This document shows, piece after piece, positions 10,801-25,800 of a DNA stretch of 64,000 nucleotides (position 1 is its first letter; each line of letters begins with the position of its first letter). The notes beneath the pieces were generated by a model that was not told the DNA's origin, did no database searches, and saw only the letters and a list, made by a program, of their open reading frames with translations. Source of the DNA: Lagopus muta (lineage: Eukaryota > Chordata > Aves > Galliformes > Phasianidae). The position numbers were made by a program, and so were the translations under genes. The stretch spans positions 2,232,001 to 2,296,000 of the forward strand of contig NC_064447.1 of the NCBI RefSeq assembly GCF_023343835.1. The letters are read 5' to 3'.

Positions 10801-13800
10801 CCAGGAGGACGCTGCTCCTGCCCTGAGTGCTCTTCAAGGAGGACTGTCTTGCTCTTGTTTGACTTCCACAAACAGGAGACGAGACTTCTTTTTTCTTCCT
10901 CCGCTTTGAAAATGTACTTCCCATTACTTTTAGGTCTGTTTTGCTTTAAGCTGCTCTTTCTGCCACGTAAAATGAAAGCAGACAGCTTAATATGGCAGTC
11001 AGAGAAGTGTTGTAGAGATGGCTGTGTGGAACAGGGACATCCCACAAGTGACACAAAAATTGCTCTGACATAAGCAGATGTCTGAAAAAAAGAAATACTG
11101 CTGTATTGGAAGCATCACTTCCAATGATGAGTAATGCTTCTCATCTCTGGATGTACAGAGGGCACCCCTGCACTGTCTGGCTTGGCTGCTCCCTCCACAT
11201 CCATGCAGTCCTAGAGCCCTGTCTGCCTGAGGTATCTTCATCCTCAAGCAGCACTTTGGTCTGAACACTGCCTGGCCATGGGTTTGCATTTCTGGGCAGT
11301 GCTTTTGCTGCTGGAGTAGCCTCAGAGTGTTCTTTAAGCCCAAGAGGGGCCTTTGCTGGAGCTTGCCAATTTGGCAATATCCCAGGGAAGGAAACTGCAA
11401 ATCCCTTCCCTCCCTTCACTCCATGTTGAGCTGACCTGGATGGCATTGAATTTCATCAGGAATTCCACTGCCTTCATGAAGATTGTGCAGGGAGGTTCCC
11501 CGTGTCCTGAAACAGGGGATGGATCTGTAGGAAAACGCATCTCCATCAGTCCCAAACTGAAACAAGAGCAGGGCTGAGCCCTTAGCAGGGACAGAGGACT
11601 CCCAGTGACACGGTGTAAAACCCAGAAGATGGCAGGGGAGGCTCAAACAGCTATGAACTCAGCATTTTCTCCTGAAGGGCCTCTGTTTTTATGGATGTGA
11701 GAACAGAACAGCCCAGTGCAGCCATAAGGCCCCAGCCCTGCCATTTCTTTGCCACCCACAGGAGTGCAGTTGCTGCAGATTTCCCAGCTAAGGGGAAAGA
11801 ACAAGATGTCTCACCTTGGCATCAGGACTGATGGAGCCCACTGCTCCAAGTTATTTCCCTCCCTGCTGCTTGCATAAAGCCACCTCCCAGCCCTGGGCTC
11901 TCCATCCCACAACCAGTTTACCACTCCCTGACCTTCTGAGGCTGTCTCTGATGCTGAAGCCTCTTCCTCAGGTGCCATAGAAGCAAAGGCAGGCTCCTCT
12001 CCCATCTCTGGCAGCTCGTTGGCTGAGCCATCTGGAACCCCCTCTGCAATGAGACCCCCAGCAGCCATCAGGTGCAAGCAAAAGAGTTTCCCCTAAACTG
12101 GCCATTTTGGAGCAGAACTCCAGAGAAATGGGAGAAAACACACAAGAACCATCAGATTTCCATAAATAGGATGAAAATAGCTTGCAAGAGGCAATACCTG
12201 GCTCTGGAGTCTTGAGTACAAGATTATCATATGAAGCTAGGAACAGATAAAAATGAGGCAATATCCCTTCCTCTGGCATATAACACTGGAGGCCGGCCTG
12301 CCTGCCTGCGGCGCTTTGCTTGGAGTGGTGATGCTGTCAAAAATAATCAATCTTTTCCACAGCCTTGCCAAATATTTAGGACTTGGGACAGAAAGCCCTG
12401 GCTTGGGTTGAAGCTGGATTCACAGAGGCCCCAGAGGAGGCCTTCAGCTCAGAACTGCCTCTGAGCAGCTGCTCTGTTCCTTTTGAATTGGTCAGACTGC
12501 GCATTCCAAGCTGTACTGGAAAGTCACAGCAACAGCTTTCATGAAGGCTAAACCTGGACAAACATAAATTACACCAGTCACAGTAGCAGCCCTACCCTTC
12601 CAAACCTTGGAAGGTGCATTTGCTCTCCCCAGTCGCTCTGGTGGCTGCCCACACATCTATTTATCACCACTGGGCTGGGCCAGAAAAATAAATGCAAAGA
12701 CTGGTCCTTCTCTTAGGCTCTGGATCAGATCAGCTGTATACCTGTATTTCAGCCTCAGCATTTAAAGCAGTGTACTTGCCACTGTTGTCTCTGGCATAGT
12801 TCATAGTGTGTTGAAGCTCACGGCCCACTGCTGTGTCCTTCACCCGTCCTATTTCTCCTCTTCGGTCTCACTGTTCTGCCCTGAGCCCCCTCACTGTGCT
12901 ATAAGGGCACCTCCTGGTTTTGCTAGGAATTACCTGGCAAGAGCTGTTCTGGGCTTTGACTGGAAGACCTCACAGATGTGGCACTGATTTGCTTTCTCCC
13001 TTCCCCAGAGATGCTTCTTTCCCTGGCCTGCTGTGCTTGGAGTTTCTTCTTGGCTTCACGGAAGGCCATTTCTGCCTGAATATAATTATTCTGCAGCTCA
13101 CAGAACAAACCTATCAAATACAGAAATAGCAGCATGAGCAGAAATCCAGCCCTCAGTAAAATCTTTCCCTTAGTGCTCAGATTACAGCAGTGGGGAGGAG
13201 CAGCAGGAGAAAAAGCAAGGCTCGGCTGTACAGGAATGCCTTCAGCACACAAGCTGGCTTGCTTTTGTACCTGAAAGCGTCCACGCTACAACATTGGATG
13301 GCTCCAAGCAGCAAGCATCCTCAAAGAAAATCTCTGCCTCTTCATAGTGCTGCAGCATGACTGCCACGATCCCACAGAGCAGCAGGCTGGGGATAGGAGC
13401 AGCTCCCCGTCAGCAGCATGCAGGACACCCATCACCTTCCCACCCTCTGGGAGCACACAGCACCTTCTCACATGATGTGGGTTCAGAGAAAGAGCCTCCC
13501 GGAAGCACTCCTGGGCTTTGAGGGTGTCCTCTAGCAGGAGGCAGAATGCCCCGTAGTCCAGCCAGTACTGGATGTTGTGCTGGTCCTGAGCTATCCTCTG
13601 GATACAAGAGATCAACATTGCAGGGCTCTTGCCATCACCCTCAGCACACACAGTGCACTGAGAAGACAGCTCTGCTACAATCATAGCTTTCCTCGGCTCA
13701 GTTTAGCAACTGTTAAGCCCTCGTCTATCACATTCTAGGGTTTCCCTTAATTGGGATCACACTGAGCTTCCTCTAAGCCTCCTTCACCTATCAGTATCCT

Positions 13801-16800
13801 CCAACTTAAGCTGGCCTTCTCTTAGCCACCTGATTGAGAACCCAGTGCCCCCAGTGCTGACCCGGCGTGCCTTTTGGACTGGCTCATCCCATTTCCCTTG
13901 GCCTTGAAACTGAAGACTCCAGCGACCTGGCCGGCTGCTGCCTCACATCCTCCAGAGAGCAGCATCTCCCTAGAAAATCCCTCACACATTCAGAGTGAGT
14001 ATCCTGCTCGTGTTCACCTCCGCCCCGATGGTGGGCTGCCTGCCAGCCCAGATACACGGGATGGGGACAGGGAGGGACAGGGGCTCCTTTACCTGCTGGT
14101 GGTAGAGCGATGCCAGCTTGTAGTCCTTGTTGTCTTCAGCTTCACGAGCAAAGAGCCAGAGCTGCTCATCAGTCAAGTGGATTCGAGGGGCAGGAGAAGA
14201 AGCTTCTTCATACAGTAGCTGGTAAGAAGCGAGAGAGTTAGCCCTAGCCAGGGTAAGAAGGAGGGTGTGAAGGCTTTGTGTGATCTCATGACAGTAGCAG
14301 TCCCCAGCCCAACACTACATGGAGCACACCTCAGCACAGCTGGGGCTGGGTGAGTCGGAAAGCTGGTCCAGCCTCTAGCTGCTGGGGGCACAGCCTCGCA
14401 GTCCTGTGAAGCCATACCATCCCCAGGCACTTCTACCACAAATGGAAGGGGTTAATACCCATCATCTGCAGTTGTGGCAAATAAAAGTATCGCTCAGATC
14501 AAGAACACCTTCTGCTTCCGTTGAGGTGTCACGAGTGACCTCAACTCAAACTGGAAGGCTCTGCCTTGGGTGTGGGGGGCAGCAGATGGCAGAGACCCAG
14601 CCACCCTCGCCATGAGCCAGCTACAGCAGCTGGATTTCACAGCAATGGGATATGGCTGCACCAGATCCTGCCTCTGCACGTGGCTCAGGGCCCATATGTG
14701 ATCACTGCAGCAAATGGAAGCACAAGCCTGCAGGTGTCTTGAAGGCAAAAGCACCTTCACCAGAAATGGTGTCTAGCTCTGGATTCACAGTGAAGCTGTC
14801 TCCCAAATTACCCATCCCAGCCAGTGTTTCTCCCTACCTGGTTCAGGGCAATGTGCATCTGATCCACAAGGTACACATACAGCTCACTGAGAAATGCTTG
14901 GAACTGCTCCTGGGTCTCAAATGCTGTGGTCTTCAGGTATTTTTCCCTCACAATCTTCACTACAGCATACTGTGGAGACATGTAACACTTGAACACAGCA
15001 GGTCCCCTGAACGCTCCACACTCAATAACAATACAGAGCAATAACATGGATTGTCATAGAGAACATCCTGAGTTGGAAGGGACCCGCAAAGATCATGGAG
15101 TCTAACTCCACTGTCTGAAGCTCCATCTTAGTTCTAAGGAAGAAATCCAGCCCAGCACTTAATAAAGGTACAAAGCAAAACAAAACAAGCAGGGATGAAT
15201 TCCTTTCCCACCTCTCTGCCCTTGCCTTCCTGACACACAGGTGGCCCTTTGAGGGACATGTGAAGAGGCCCCTTCTCCCTTGGGAAGGCTGAGAGTGTGC
15301 AAAGCAGTCAGTTTTGTCTTCATCGGGATACAATATGGGGTAAATGGGTGGGATCAGCTTTGCAGCTTTCCCCTGATGACAGGAAAAGTTGGTGCATGAC
15401 CAAAGCAGCCTGCTCTGTCAGGAAAAAACTGGCCTTCCCCACATCTCTGCAACAGCCTTGGGTGACAGGAAGGGATTCTGTAGCAACACATCATGCTAAG
15501 TTATCACTGTGGAGCAGCAGTTCCTCACTGAGAAACTGCCAGGACAAAACGAGCAGGGAAGTAAAACAGCACAATGGATCCCTGCCTTTAGCTGTTCCTT
15601 AAAAGCAAAATATTTCCCAGAGCTGTTGAGCTCAAAATTGAGCTGACGCCTCTGTTCCTCCAGGGTTTGATGGTCTGTTGCTCCTTGGTCTGGCGGCTGC
15701 TTTCCAAACAGCTCGTGATATTCACTTAGGATGGCAACAGCAATGCTTGCGATGTGCTTGTGATAATCTTCCACAGCCTAGGAAATAGGGAACATCAAGA
15801 AGTAAATAAGTAATCAGATTTCAAAAGTCACTTATGCCATCAACCTTGAAATGTGTTTTATTTGCCAGAGCCCACGCCTCCCATTAACTCCACCTGACTC
15901 AAGTTGCAATTAGTCTGTCACACAGCCTTCCCTGTCCATGCCTCAAGGCTGCAAAAATATCTGCATGTAAATACAGAAGTGTTCCTTCATAATTAGATAT
16001 TGTTCCTGCTACATTTTTCAATCAGAATACACTGTCTCAGTCCTCCTTGTCTCTTCTGTAGCAACATAACTGGCTGCAAATAAACTGTATCTCGTTTGCT
16101 GAGAGCCCTTTAAAGCCACAGGCCAGTCCTCCTTCCTCCTCTCCCCCAGAAGGAGCAGTAATATCCATAATCTCAGTGGTAGAAGCTTCCATGCATGGCA
16201 ATAATCAAAACACATCACTTTGTGCACTCCAAACAGTCCAGCAAAAATCAATTCTGCAGCAGTGCTGGGGTCAGCTACTGAAGCATTGCTTCGTCCCCCA
16301 CTGTTGCTCTGAATTTCCCCTCAGCCAGGGGCCATCTGAGGACGTCCTCCTTCACTGACCATCCTGTACCTACAGAAACCAGCCAGTGTTCTCTGATCAT
16401 TTTCTGGGCTCAGGAAATTGAACGTGCAAAAGTCCTAAAAAAAAATAATTCTGGGGGACCTGAGCGTGATTGGGGCTGATTCTGTTCCTATCTGTCTGGG
16501 CCTGAAGAAATGCACAGAATAGTCTGAGGCAAGAAACTGCTGGGACTGCCCAGAGACAAACAGCTCTGGTACCTCTCCTCTCTCCTCAGCACTTTCAAAC
16601 ACCCCCACACTGCTGCTTTCTTCTCTGCTGTTTCTAGATCTCTCTCCTTTTAAGGGCTGCAAATCAAGTAACAGCCCAGAAATGATTTCCCAAGGCATAA
16701 TACTACAAAGGTAACACATCCTGAAGTTTTCTGCATGCTTCCTCTGCAAATCTCATCTGTGCGTTGCTGCAGGGCTCAGACTGAAGATGAAAATCTCTAA

Positions 16801-19800
16801 AGTGAGAGGGATGAGGACAGAATGAGGTGGCAGGGTGTTGATGAGGCCATAGGCTCCTGCACATACCTTCTTGGCTCCTTCAGTCCGGGGAGGCAGCGGA
16901 GGGCGAGGGGGAATCATCTCCTTGACCCTGTCAATGTGAAGACAGAAGGGATCAGCCTGACACCTGTCAGCAGTGCTTGGTGGTTATCAAGCACAGCCAA
17001 CCTGCAGTGTGAGGGCTGCAGGCTGTCACGTCCCAGAGACACCTGACAGGGAGCAAGGTGCAAGAACCTGAAGGTCAGGCCAAGGTTGAAGTGCAAAGAC
17101 CAGAGCAGCCATATTCAATGCTTGCAGCTCATCCTACTGCCTCGAGAGAACTAGCTACTACTTCACTCCCTGCTGATGATTACAACACTCCACAGGGATT
17201 AGATGGGATTTATTCAGTTATTTTCATCAGGCTTGATGGACCCGTCAAACAAAAACTACTGTGAAACTTCAGCCCAGTGGGTAGGGTTAATATTTGCTAT
17301 TGCTGGCAATCATAACCACTCTCCTACAGAAGATGATCTTCTCATCAGGTTGTTATTCTTTTAACTCATAACCTCCTGGGTCTGCCAGAACACCTGCAGG
17401 AAAGGTAGCAAAGCTCTGGAGGTAGGAAAGCTCTGAAGAATGTTATCATGGTAAACCTGGGCCATCCCACCCATCAGGTCCTGGCATCACCCCTTGGCCA
17501 TGCACTGGCACTGTATCACTCCTGTCTGTACCACCACTAGGGTTACGACGACCTCCCAAAAACTGGCCAAAGGTCCTTAGGACTACTATTAAGACTGTAC
17601 TGAAACCCTATGAGTCAAAACAGTGTAAATTCAGTGGGATTTTATCAAGGTTTCCTGTTTGCTGGCACTAGAGCACCTTCAGTCCTTAGAACCCAATCCT
17701 GCCCACCAAAAAAGGTGTCACATCCTGGTGTTGGCTCCTACACGATCAGCAAAGCAAGCTGCTTCCCCCACACCAAAGCTAAATCCTGTAACTCTTCCGC
17801 CAGCTTACACAGCTTGCAGGCAGCTGACTTCCCCAGGTTCAGGTCTGTGACCACTTCTCTGTATGCTCCTCTGAGTATCCGAAAGTTTCAGTGATGAGAG
17901 ACTCAGCCCTCACCTCGCCCACATGAACAGCGATCCACAGCCTCTGCTTCTGTCCCCACGGACCTGTCATCCCCCATCAGCTGCTTTTGCCCGTGAGCCT
18001 CAACAGGAGGCCTTGCAGCACAGCTCCGAAATAACCTTCAGAAAGCTGCTGCTCCTGCTGGTCCCTCATCCCACGCAGGACGTATCCCCACAGGACACGA
18101 ATACAGTCATCTAACTCTGCACGAGGCTGCTGTAGGCACTAGGGGAGATGCCAGCTCTGTGGAAAGCTCTGTGACCATAAGCAGCAACATGTCCTTTTCC
18201 TTCTTCTGCACACCCTGCCGTGCTTTCTGATCCTCTTGTTCTGCAGTGCCTCCCTGCAGAGATCTGGCACCACTCCTTGGGAAGCCACTGAGCCTGAACA
18301 ATGCCGTGCCCACACTCACAGTCCCACTGCAGAAGGGCTCCCATCACCGCCCTGTTACCTCTGCTAGTGGCACAAATGAGAACCAAACTGCTTCACTTCG
18401 AGATGAGAAAAAGAAAACCGAGCACAACAGCAACTCGAGCAAAGTAAGCGAGCAGAAGCGGAGGCTGACAGGAAACTTTGGATGCAGTCCAAGAAAAGGG
18501 AGTTGTGGTTTGCTAACGAGCTGCTTATTCAAACCACCTTCCAAGAAATAAGGGGAAAAATAAAACAACAACAGAAAAGCATAACTGCTGAGTACATGTG
18601 CCAGGCCACGTGTCTGCGCCATCAGCTGAAACCCCCCGAGAAAGAACCCTCTCTGCCACTCAGATCTGATTTTCCAGGCTTCCCATCCACAGCTGCACAA
18701 GGCAGGAGAGCAAAGAGGAATTACACTGAATTTCTGCAAGCTGCAGTAGAGTAGGAAGCAAATAAAAAAGCTCACGGGAAAGTCTGCTGTAAGGGAGGCT
18801 CATTTTCCCCAAACCTGTTTTCTTGGAAAACAGCAGGCAGAACAAAAGACAGTACACATACTTCCTGTTGAAAGAATGGCTGCTGCTGTGTGGTTTCTGC
18901 TCATATTTCTGGCTGAAAGAGATATACTGCCTGTGCACGATATGGTTTATTCATTTGCTGTATTTTCTCTTTTCTATCCAATAAATTATACATGCTAGGT
19001 CTTCCCTAGGTAGCACCACAGCAGGACTACTGCTCTATGGGCAGGAAGCAACCGCCTTAAATTAAACACACGGTGAAAGCCTCAAAGCTTCAGAGATGAG
19101 AGCACAGCTCTACAGCAGAAGGGTATGAAAACCAGAGCCCAGGAAATGATAGAAAGTTGTGAGAATTTCAGACAAACAACAGGATGCTATTCTGAAGCTA
19201 GAGCAGTGCTACCTTGTGCAGTCCACTGGTGGCTAGCCCTGACCAAGCAGCTGAACATCACGTGCAAGAGGCAAGCACAGGGGGATTAATGGGAAACAAA
19301 GCCTGGACAGGAACACAGATACTGTTGTGCAGAGATGCCAGCTCAGATGAATGCAACTGTTTTCCAAACCCAGGCAATGCCACTGCTGAAGCAGCATGGT
19401 GGCCCTGTCCTGATTTCAGTTGGCATTGGATGAAGCCTTCAGCTGCTGCTTGCAGAGTACTTGAAAGGGCAGGCACCCTGTACAGCATGGTTTGTGTCCT
19501 GCAGAACTGAGCTATCAGCTCCAGAGTTATAGCATGTCTTTACACCTTTACACACCTTTTGGTGAGCTCCTCTTGCAGTCGTTTGGGTACCAAAGCCTTG
19601 TCCAGCTTTATCTCCATCACCAGGAATGTTCCTGCTTCAACATATTGCTGTGAAGATAAACATTGCTCTCAGTGTTGTGCTATCTCAAGACATTACTGAC
19701 AAGATGAAAAACTGAACATTTAGCTACAGATCTTCAGCAAATCCTCTTTAAACTGCAGAGATCCTGCTTGCTTTAGAACTTGCACTCAGAAATGATTTAC

Positions 19801-22800
19801 GGTTGAAAAATTCACCTTGAGAAGTCAGTCTAGGAAGAAAAAAAATGAGAGCAGCCAGCCGATCAGTTTGCTTGGAAAATGAATATGCATTCTACATATT
19901 TTGAGAAAGAAGTCACAAAAAGGAAGAAACTCTTCTAAATAATGCCTAATTATTTATGGAAGCCTTCTAGCCCAATGCTAGACTTTCCTCCAGCTGGACA
20001 TCACTGGAAGAACTCCAGGACAGCATCTGCGTAAAACATCCCTTGCCTCCAGCTCACTCTTAAATAATTGAATTACGTGAAAGGTGTGAGACAGTGATGC
20101 AGTGATGGTCTAGCAGTCTTTTCTTCTCTTTGGACACACAAAATTACCTTTCCATCAAGGCTGAGAGATGTGACACTTGCAGCTTTTTCAGCAACATCCG
20201 ACGACTGGATTTTTGGTGCATTGGATGTCTATTGAAAAGCAAGAAAAGACATCTCAATTTCAGATCCTAACCTCATGCCCTCATAAATTTAGGATGTGAT
20301 CACGTTGTACATTTGTTCAGATAGCATTTACTAAAATTTCAAGGTGATGAGCATCCCTCAGCTGGCTAAGGCAGTGCAGCATCCATCCCCGATTCTGATT
20401 AGCTCTGATATAGAGAAGGACCGAGCGTGTTGCAATATGTGTCTCTAGACCTCACCCTTCTGTTGAATTCCTGTTCTCTGGTCATCTTCTCCTTATCTTC
20501 CCTCTGGGCCTTACTGGGAACAGCTCTGGAAAGAGATGAACTGGTTCCTGGGGTCTCTGATCCTTCTTTAATCAGACTGATCTGTGGACGGAGATCCCGC
20601 AGAACGCTCTGCTGTCTTTTAGTCTGAAGGGGGTGGAGAGTGGAAAGAAAAGAGGTGAGAGAATCAAAGGCCAAGGCATTCCTTTGCCTTAACCTTTCAC
20701 ATCACAGAACACAGAGTCTAAACACATTAAGAAACTCTGCAACCTCATCCTCTCCCCACAGGCAGTTTGTTTCCTGTGCTCAAAGGCCAGCCGATACCAC
20801 ACAGCTGCACAACCTCAGGTCTGACTGCTAAGAAAGGAGCTGCTTGAGAAAGCCTCACTGGAATCTCCTTGCTCGAAGGCTGCAGTTTCACTGGGGCACT
20901 GTCCCTGGGTTCCTGTATGAGTTCAATCCTCGGTCTGTCTCACAGGCATGGACTTGCCTGGTGATACAAACTGCTAGAAGCAGTGGCTACCCACCCCAGG
21001 TCTGCCCTGCATTGTGTTTTGGGTACCCACCCCAGCCCGCCCTGGGGTGACTCAGCTTCCAGCCTGCTTTCCCAAGCAGAGCAATTTCCCTGACAAACCT
21101 GCAACTTGCTGGGACCAGGTTTTTCACTCTGCCTGTTTACACACTGTGTGAGCACCCAGGCAGGGCTCCCTCCCAGCTGTCAGCGTTACAGGAGTTGGGC
21201 CAGCAAGAGCTGAGCCGTGTGGCAGGTTCTGCTTTTCCCCCCAGCAGCTGGCACCCAGCAGCAGCAGGGAGGCATGGAGATGGGCTGTAGTTCCCCCAGC
21301 TCCCATGGCATGGGCAGCAGCACTAAGGGAATGTGGGCAGTGCATCTGCCCTCCTGAAACAAGCTCAGGTCTGTTTCAGGAGTACTGTGGGAAAACGGAG
21401 ATGTAACTGTCACTTTTAGTAACAAGGGGGGGGAGGGAAAGCTAAAGACAAATAAACCTCCACGAGCTACAGCTGAAAGAGCTCCAGTGACAGCTTTTCT
21501 GGTTGTTGCCTGGGGTAACGCTATCCTTTTAGAGCCACTGTTTGCTCTTCCCAGCAAAGCAGTTCATTTGTCCGTGTTCCTGAGTGGGGAGTGAGATCAG
21601 CTCTCCTTACTCAGCTGCTGACAGAGAAGGGAGTGCGCTGAGATCCAGAGCCTCCCCCAGCCTCTAAACCTGCTCACCCACACCAACAATCCCCGCCTGC
21701 CTTTGAGGAGGCTGCACCTAGCAGTTTGTGTCGTTGCTCTCCAGCTCCAGAAGAGCAGTGAGCTCTCAGGGCTGGCCTCTGAGCACCTTTGTGCCCACCC
21801 TTCCTGCTCCCAAACACCACGCTGCTCACCCTGCCTGCACCCATCCCGCACAAGCAGCTGCAGAGGTGGCACGGAGCCTGGCTGTTTCACCAGCTCTCAC
21901 CTTCTCAAGCACCTCACTGTCCTGGTAGGCAGAGACACGAAAAGCTCCTCGGATCCGCTTCACGCCAGGGCACAGCAAAGGCATCATGTTGACATATGCC
22001 ACACCGTGGAAGAAAATCTGCCTGTCCTCATCTCCCTGGAAACACAGATCAAGGCATTGAGATACCGAACAGGCTGTGATTCTCTTAAGGGAACAAGGTC
22101 ACCGATCCCATTAAGAAAAGGCCATGCAGCAAAGCAAAGCACCTGACAAGCCAGGGGCTCTGTCACTGGCACACAGCCAGGACAGCCCAGACAAAAAAAC
22201 GCTGGAGTCATTCGATACGTAGAATATCAATTTTCTCCCAACCCCAGCAGGGCAGCTGTTCTCTCCAATGCCCACAACTTTGCCACTCCTCAGCTCAGCC
22301 TTGTCCTGATACAGCTGCCAAATTGCCAACCACCTGGTTAGGAATCCAAATGATCCTACCAGAGCTGTGAGCATCTCAGGTTTGATACAAGTCGGGTAGC
22401 TACAGAGGCCTGGGTGCCTAGGCCAGCAGCAGACAGTCAGGGTGAAGTGAAGTACCTCTGTCATAGCTGCAAAATGCTGGCACCGGTGGGCGAGGAATGA
22501 GATTTACACCAACTTACACGACTTTGCCCTGGAACATATTAGGGACTCTCACAGAATCAGCAGTCAGGAGCAGAACCATTAGCAAAGGAGCTCTTCCTCT
22601 GTTCCGTCACTTCAGCTGAGGTGCAAAAGCAGAGCTTATTTGCACCCACAGAAAGCAGGCATGAATTTCTTCAAGATGCTCGAAAAAAGCCCAAACCAAA
22701 ACAACACTGGCTGAAGATAAGCTTAATGAATTACTCCACTTCTCAAGAAGTGCCCCCTCCCTGACCCTTTTCCACCAAGCTACACGCCTCTAAGCTTTCA

Positions 22801-25800
22801 GGAAAAAAATCTCACCCTCCTTTGTTTATTTAGCAGCTCTATAAGGCTGATTAAACCCTTCACAAAGCCTCCAGCCCTCTGACTTGCTTTGGCCGGTTCA
22901 AGGCTGGTTCTGGTGTAACAAAGGCGTGGAAGAAAAAAGTGCCCAATGACACAACGCTGCTCCACAAGCCATAGCAACGTGTCCCTTCCCACTTCTACCT
23001 TGTCAGCTTTGCTGGTTTTCCCTTTGCTGGACGAGGTCACTGGCATCCTGCAGACCTCCACAGGCCAGTACTGGCACTCTGCGATGCGCTTCTTCAGGCT
23101 GAATGCAAAGGAAGGCACTGAGAATTTGCAGAACCCAAGCTCTCCCCATCCAGCCACGCTGCCCTCCCTTGTGTCCCAGCAGTCCCAAAGCCCCCCACCT
23201 GGCTCTACGCTGCCCCACTCCCATGACAGAGCAACCAGCATTGCACCATTGAAAGACATGTACTTTAGGAAGCCCTGGGACGTGTTCCTTTCCATCCACT
23301 GCTGTATGCATTTATGGCACTACCAGCTATAAAGTGATTGTGAGAGCAACACACACACAGTTTCTCTCTCTTGGTGACATCAGAATTGAAGCCAAAAAAA
23401 AAAAAAAAAGGAAAAAAAGAAACATGATTAATGTTAGTATAAATCCAAAGCGGATCCCAGCTGAGGAGTACGTATGTATGTGGTGAGAAGGGAAACAAAA
23501 CCCCAACAGACAGAAAGGAATATTTCCACATGAGAAATTCCTTGGCTGTGAAATGCATAGCCATGGAGAAGCTGAGGCCAAGAGCGTTGCAAGGGTCAAA
23601 GAGAAGTGGGATGCCTATCCTGATCTTGAGCATACCTACAGCCATTAAGAGTTCTGTTTATCCAATAAAAAAGCAAGTGAAGAGTGCCCACGTAGAGTGA
23701 AAGGATTTTAATATATTGGGAATTCAACAAAACTCAATTAGCAGCTAAGAGGAAAGCTGTGTGGGTTCACCACGACTGCCCCCCTTCCTTCAAACCTTCA
23801 GGTGACAGTGATGAAGAGGTCATGGGAGGGAACACAGCCGTCATTAAGTGTTTGCACTGCAGAAGGAACAGTAACCAGCTCCAACTGCTGGCAGCAAAAG
23901 AGAGCATTTACAGCCTGAAGACAGCAACTACAGCCAATTCATCTTCTCCCACCGTTGCAGAGCTAAGTTGCTGCCAGCAATTAAAGGCAGTTAAAGTGCT
24001 CTCTTGCTACCACGAGCACCTCCAGCCAGCAGACAGCACAGGAGATGTATGGCCACATAAGAGGTCTAAGAATGTTTGCGCATTGCTTCTCACTGCCCAA
24101 GACAGGTCAGCTAAGTGCATTCTTGAGCAGTTCCCCTCATCACTCAGTGCTGGGAGCTTCCTGTGCCCCTTACACGAGTACTGCAGCAGGATCCAGGTAA
24201 CAGCGTCTTTCTGTGTCCCATACGATTCTCTTCGTGCTTTCTGCCTGGATCCTAAACTTCCTGTCCTGGGAGATGTAGTATATGGTCAGGAGTAGTATAT
24301 ATTGCCAGGAGAGCGAACTCCACAGCCTGCACCATCCCCAAATCACCTCCCTGAAATGCTCCCTGGGATAGAACATGACTCAGAGAGGTGTCCCACTCAC
24401 CCAACATGGGATCCCCTAGCAGAGTAAGTTAGCAGCCACAGCACTGGGAGCTTGGCTCACAAAGAGGGAATACAAAGCCTCAGCCCAGCAGCTCGGGAGT
24501 GAGGACCAGATTTGCCACATGCACCCCTGGGAGCTCTACTGCAGTGTGTTTGCATGCCTGTGGTAAGCCAGCATGCCTGCTGGCTTGCAGAAACACCTCC
24601 ATGCCCAGACACTGCACAAAGAGCTTGACCATCCACCTTCCCCCTCCTCCTCCTGTGATCTAAAAGTCTTCGTCAGTGCCTTCAGGGAGGCCTGACGGTT
24701 CTCTTCCAGCCAGAACACTGCCAGCCCTTCCTCACCTTTGTCTTGTTGAGCTCTCCATCCTCATCCTCATAGGGACCACCAAGAATGAAGGAGTTGGGTA
24801 TGTTCAGAGCACCAGGGGCCAGGATATTAGTAAGAGACCATTTTTTGGGTCGGGGTAATGGTTCTTTTTCACCACCAAGCTTCAGGATGCCATTCATGAA
24901 GAGCAAGGGGACTTCTTTCTACAGAGACACGAGAATGAAAAGACTTCTGCTTCCAACACGAGCAAAAGCAAGTGCCAGCTGCTCCAAGCTGTGCTTAACA
25001 AAGCAAGGAAGCAGTGCAGGGGCCTGGCTTGAGGAACAAACTCCACCACATGCATACAAAGAAGGGAGAAAAAAAATCATGGCGTGGAAAAACACTGCCA
25101 GTTTCATCCCCAGTCTTACCACACAGTCTTTTATCTGCGTTACAGAAACACCAGGGCTGTACCCCCATGGGCCGCTCACCTGTTCCATGGTGGGGGACAA
25201 CAACTTGCTCTGCAGCAGCTGACACCCACCTCGCTGTGCCAGGACCCAACCTCACCTTCCCAACTGCTGGTACTTGCAAGCAAGCCATGTAGTTGTGCGA
25301 TGGTCCAGTGGGAACAAATGCTTCAGGGACAGAATAAGCTGCCTCCAGCGTGACACTCAGGAAGTTACCATCTGACAGCTGACTTGCAGAAAGCAGGGGC
25401 TTTTTGGTGCACACAGACACTTCAAGAGCACACTGCAGGAAAAAATGATTTAAAAAACAGCTAATAATTAGACAGGTATAATTCTCTGCTCTTCAGGGAG
25501 AAGCAAACAGAAACCCGAAGCTAGAATGTATAATGTTATCTCATTCCTCACTTCAGGTGCTAAAGGAAACAGACTGGCACAAGAAAGGAATTGCATGGTC
25601 AATCTTTCCTATGTCCGAATTGTGATATTTGTGTGTTCACATCAGAGCCTACAGGAGGCACAGCACATGTATAGTCAGGACCTCTGACAGAGAAAGGAAG
25701 AACACCAGGGATAGAAAACAATGCTCATGATCCAGAGCGTGTGAAAGCTGTGGCTGTACTTCAGCTCTGCCCTATCTCCATGCACTGTGTGCAGTCATTA

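Noticed and set aside
23759-24295. Plus-strand open frame of 178 codons
   Set aside because: It is antisense to CFAP70 and covers the exon at 24174-24265, which fits the minus-strand gene in phase. No domain is visible on the plus strand.
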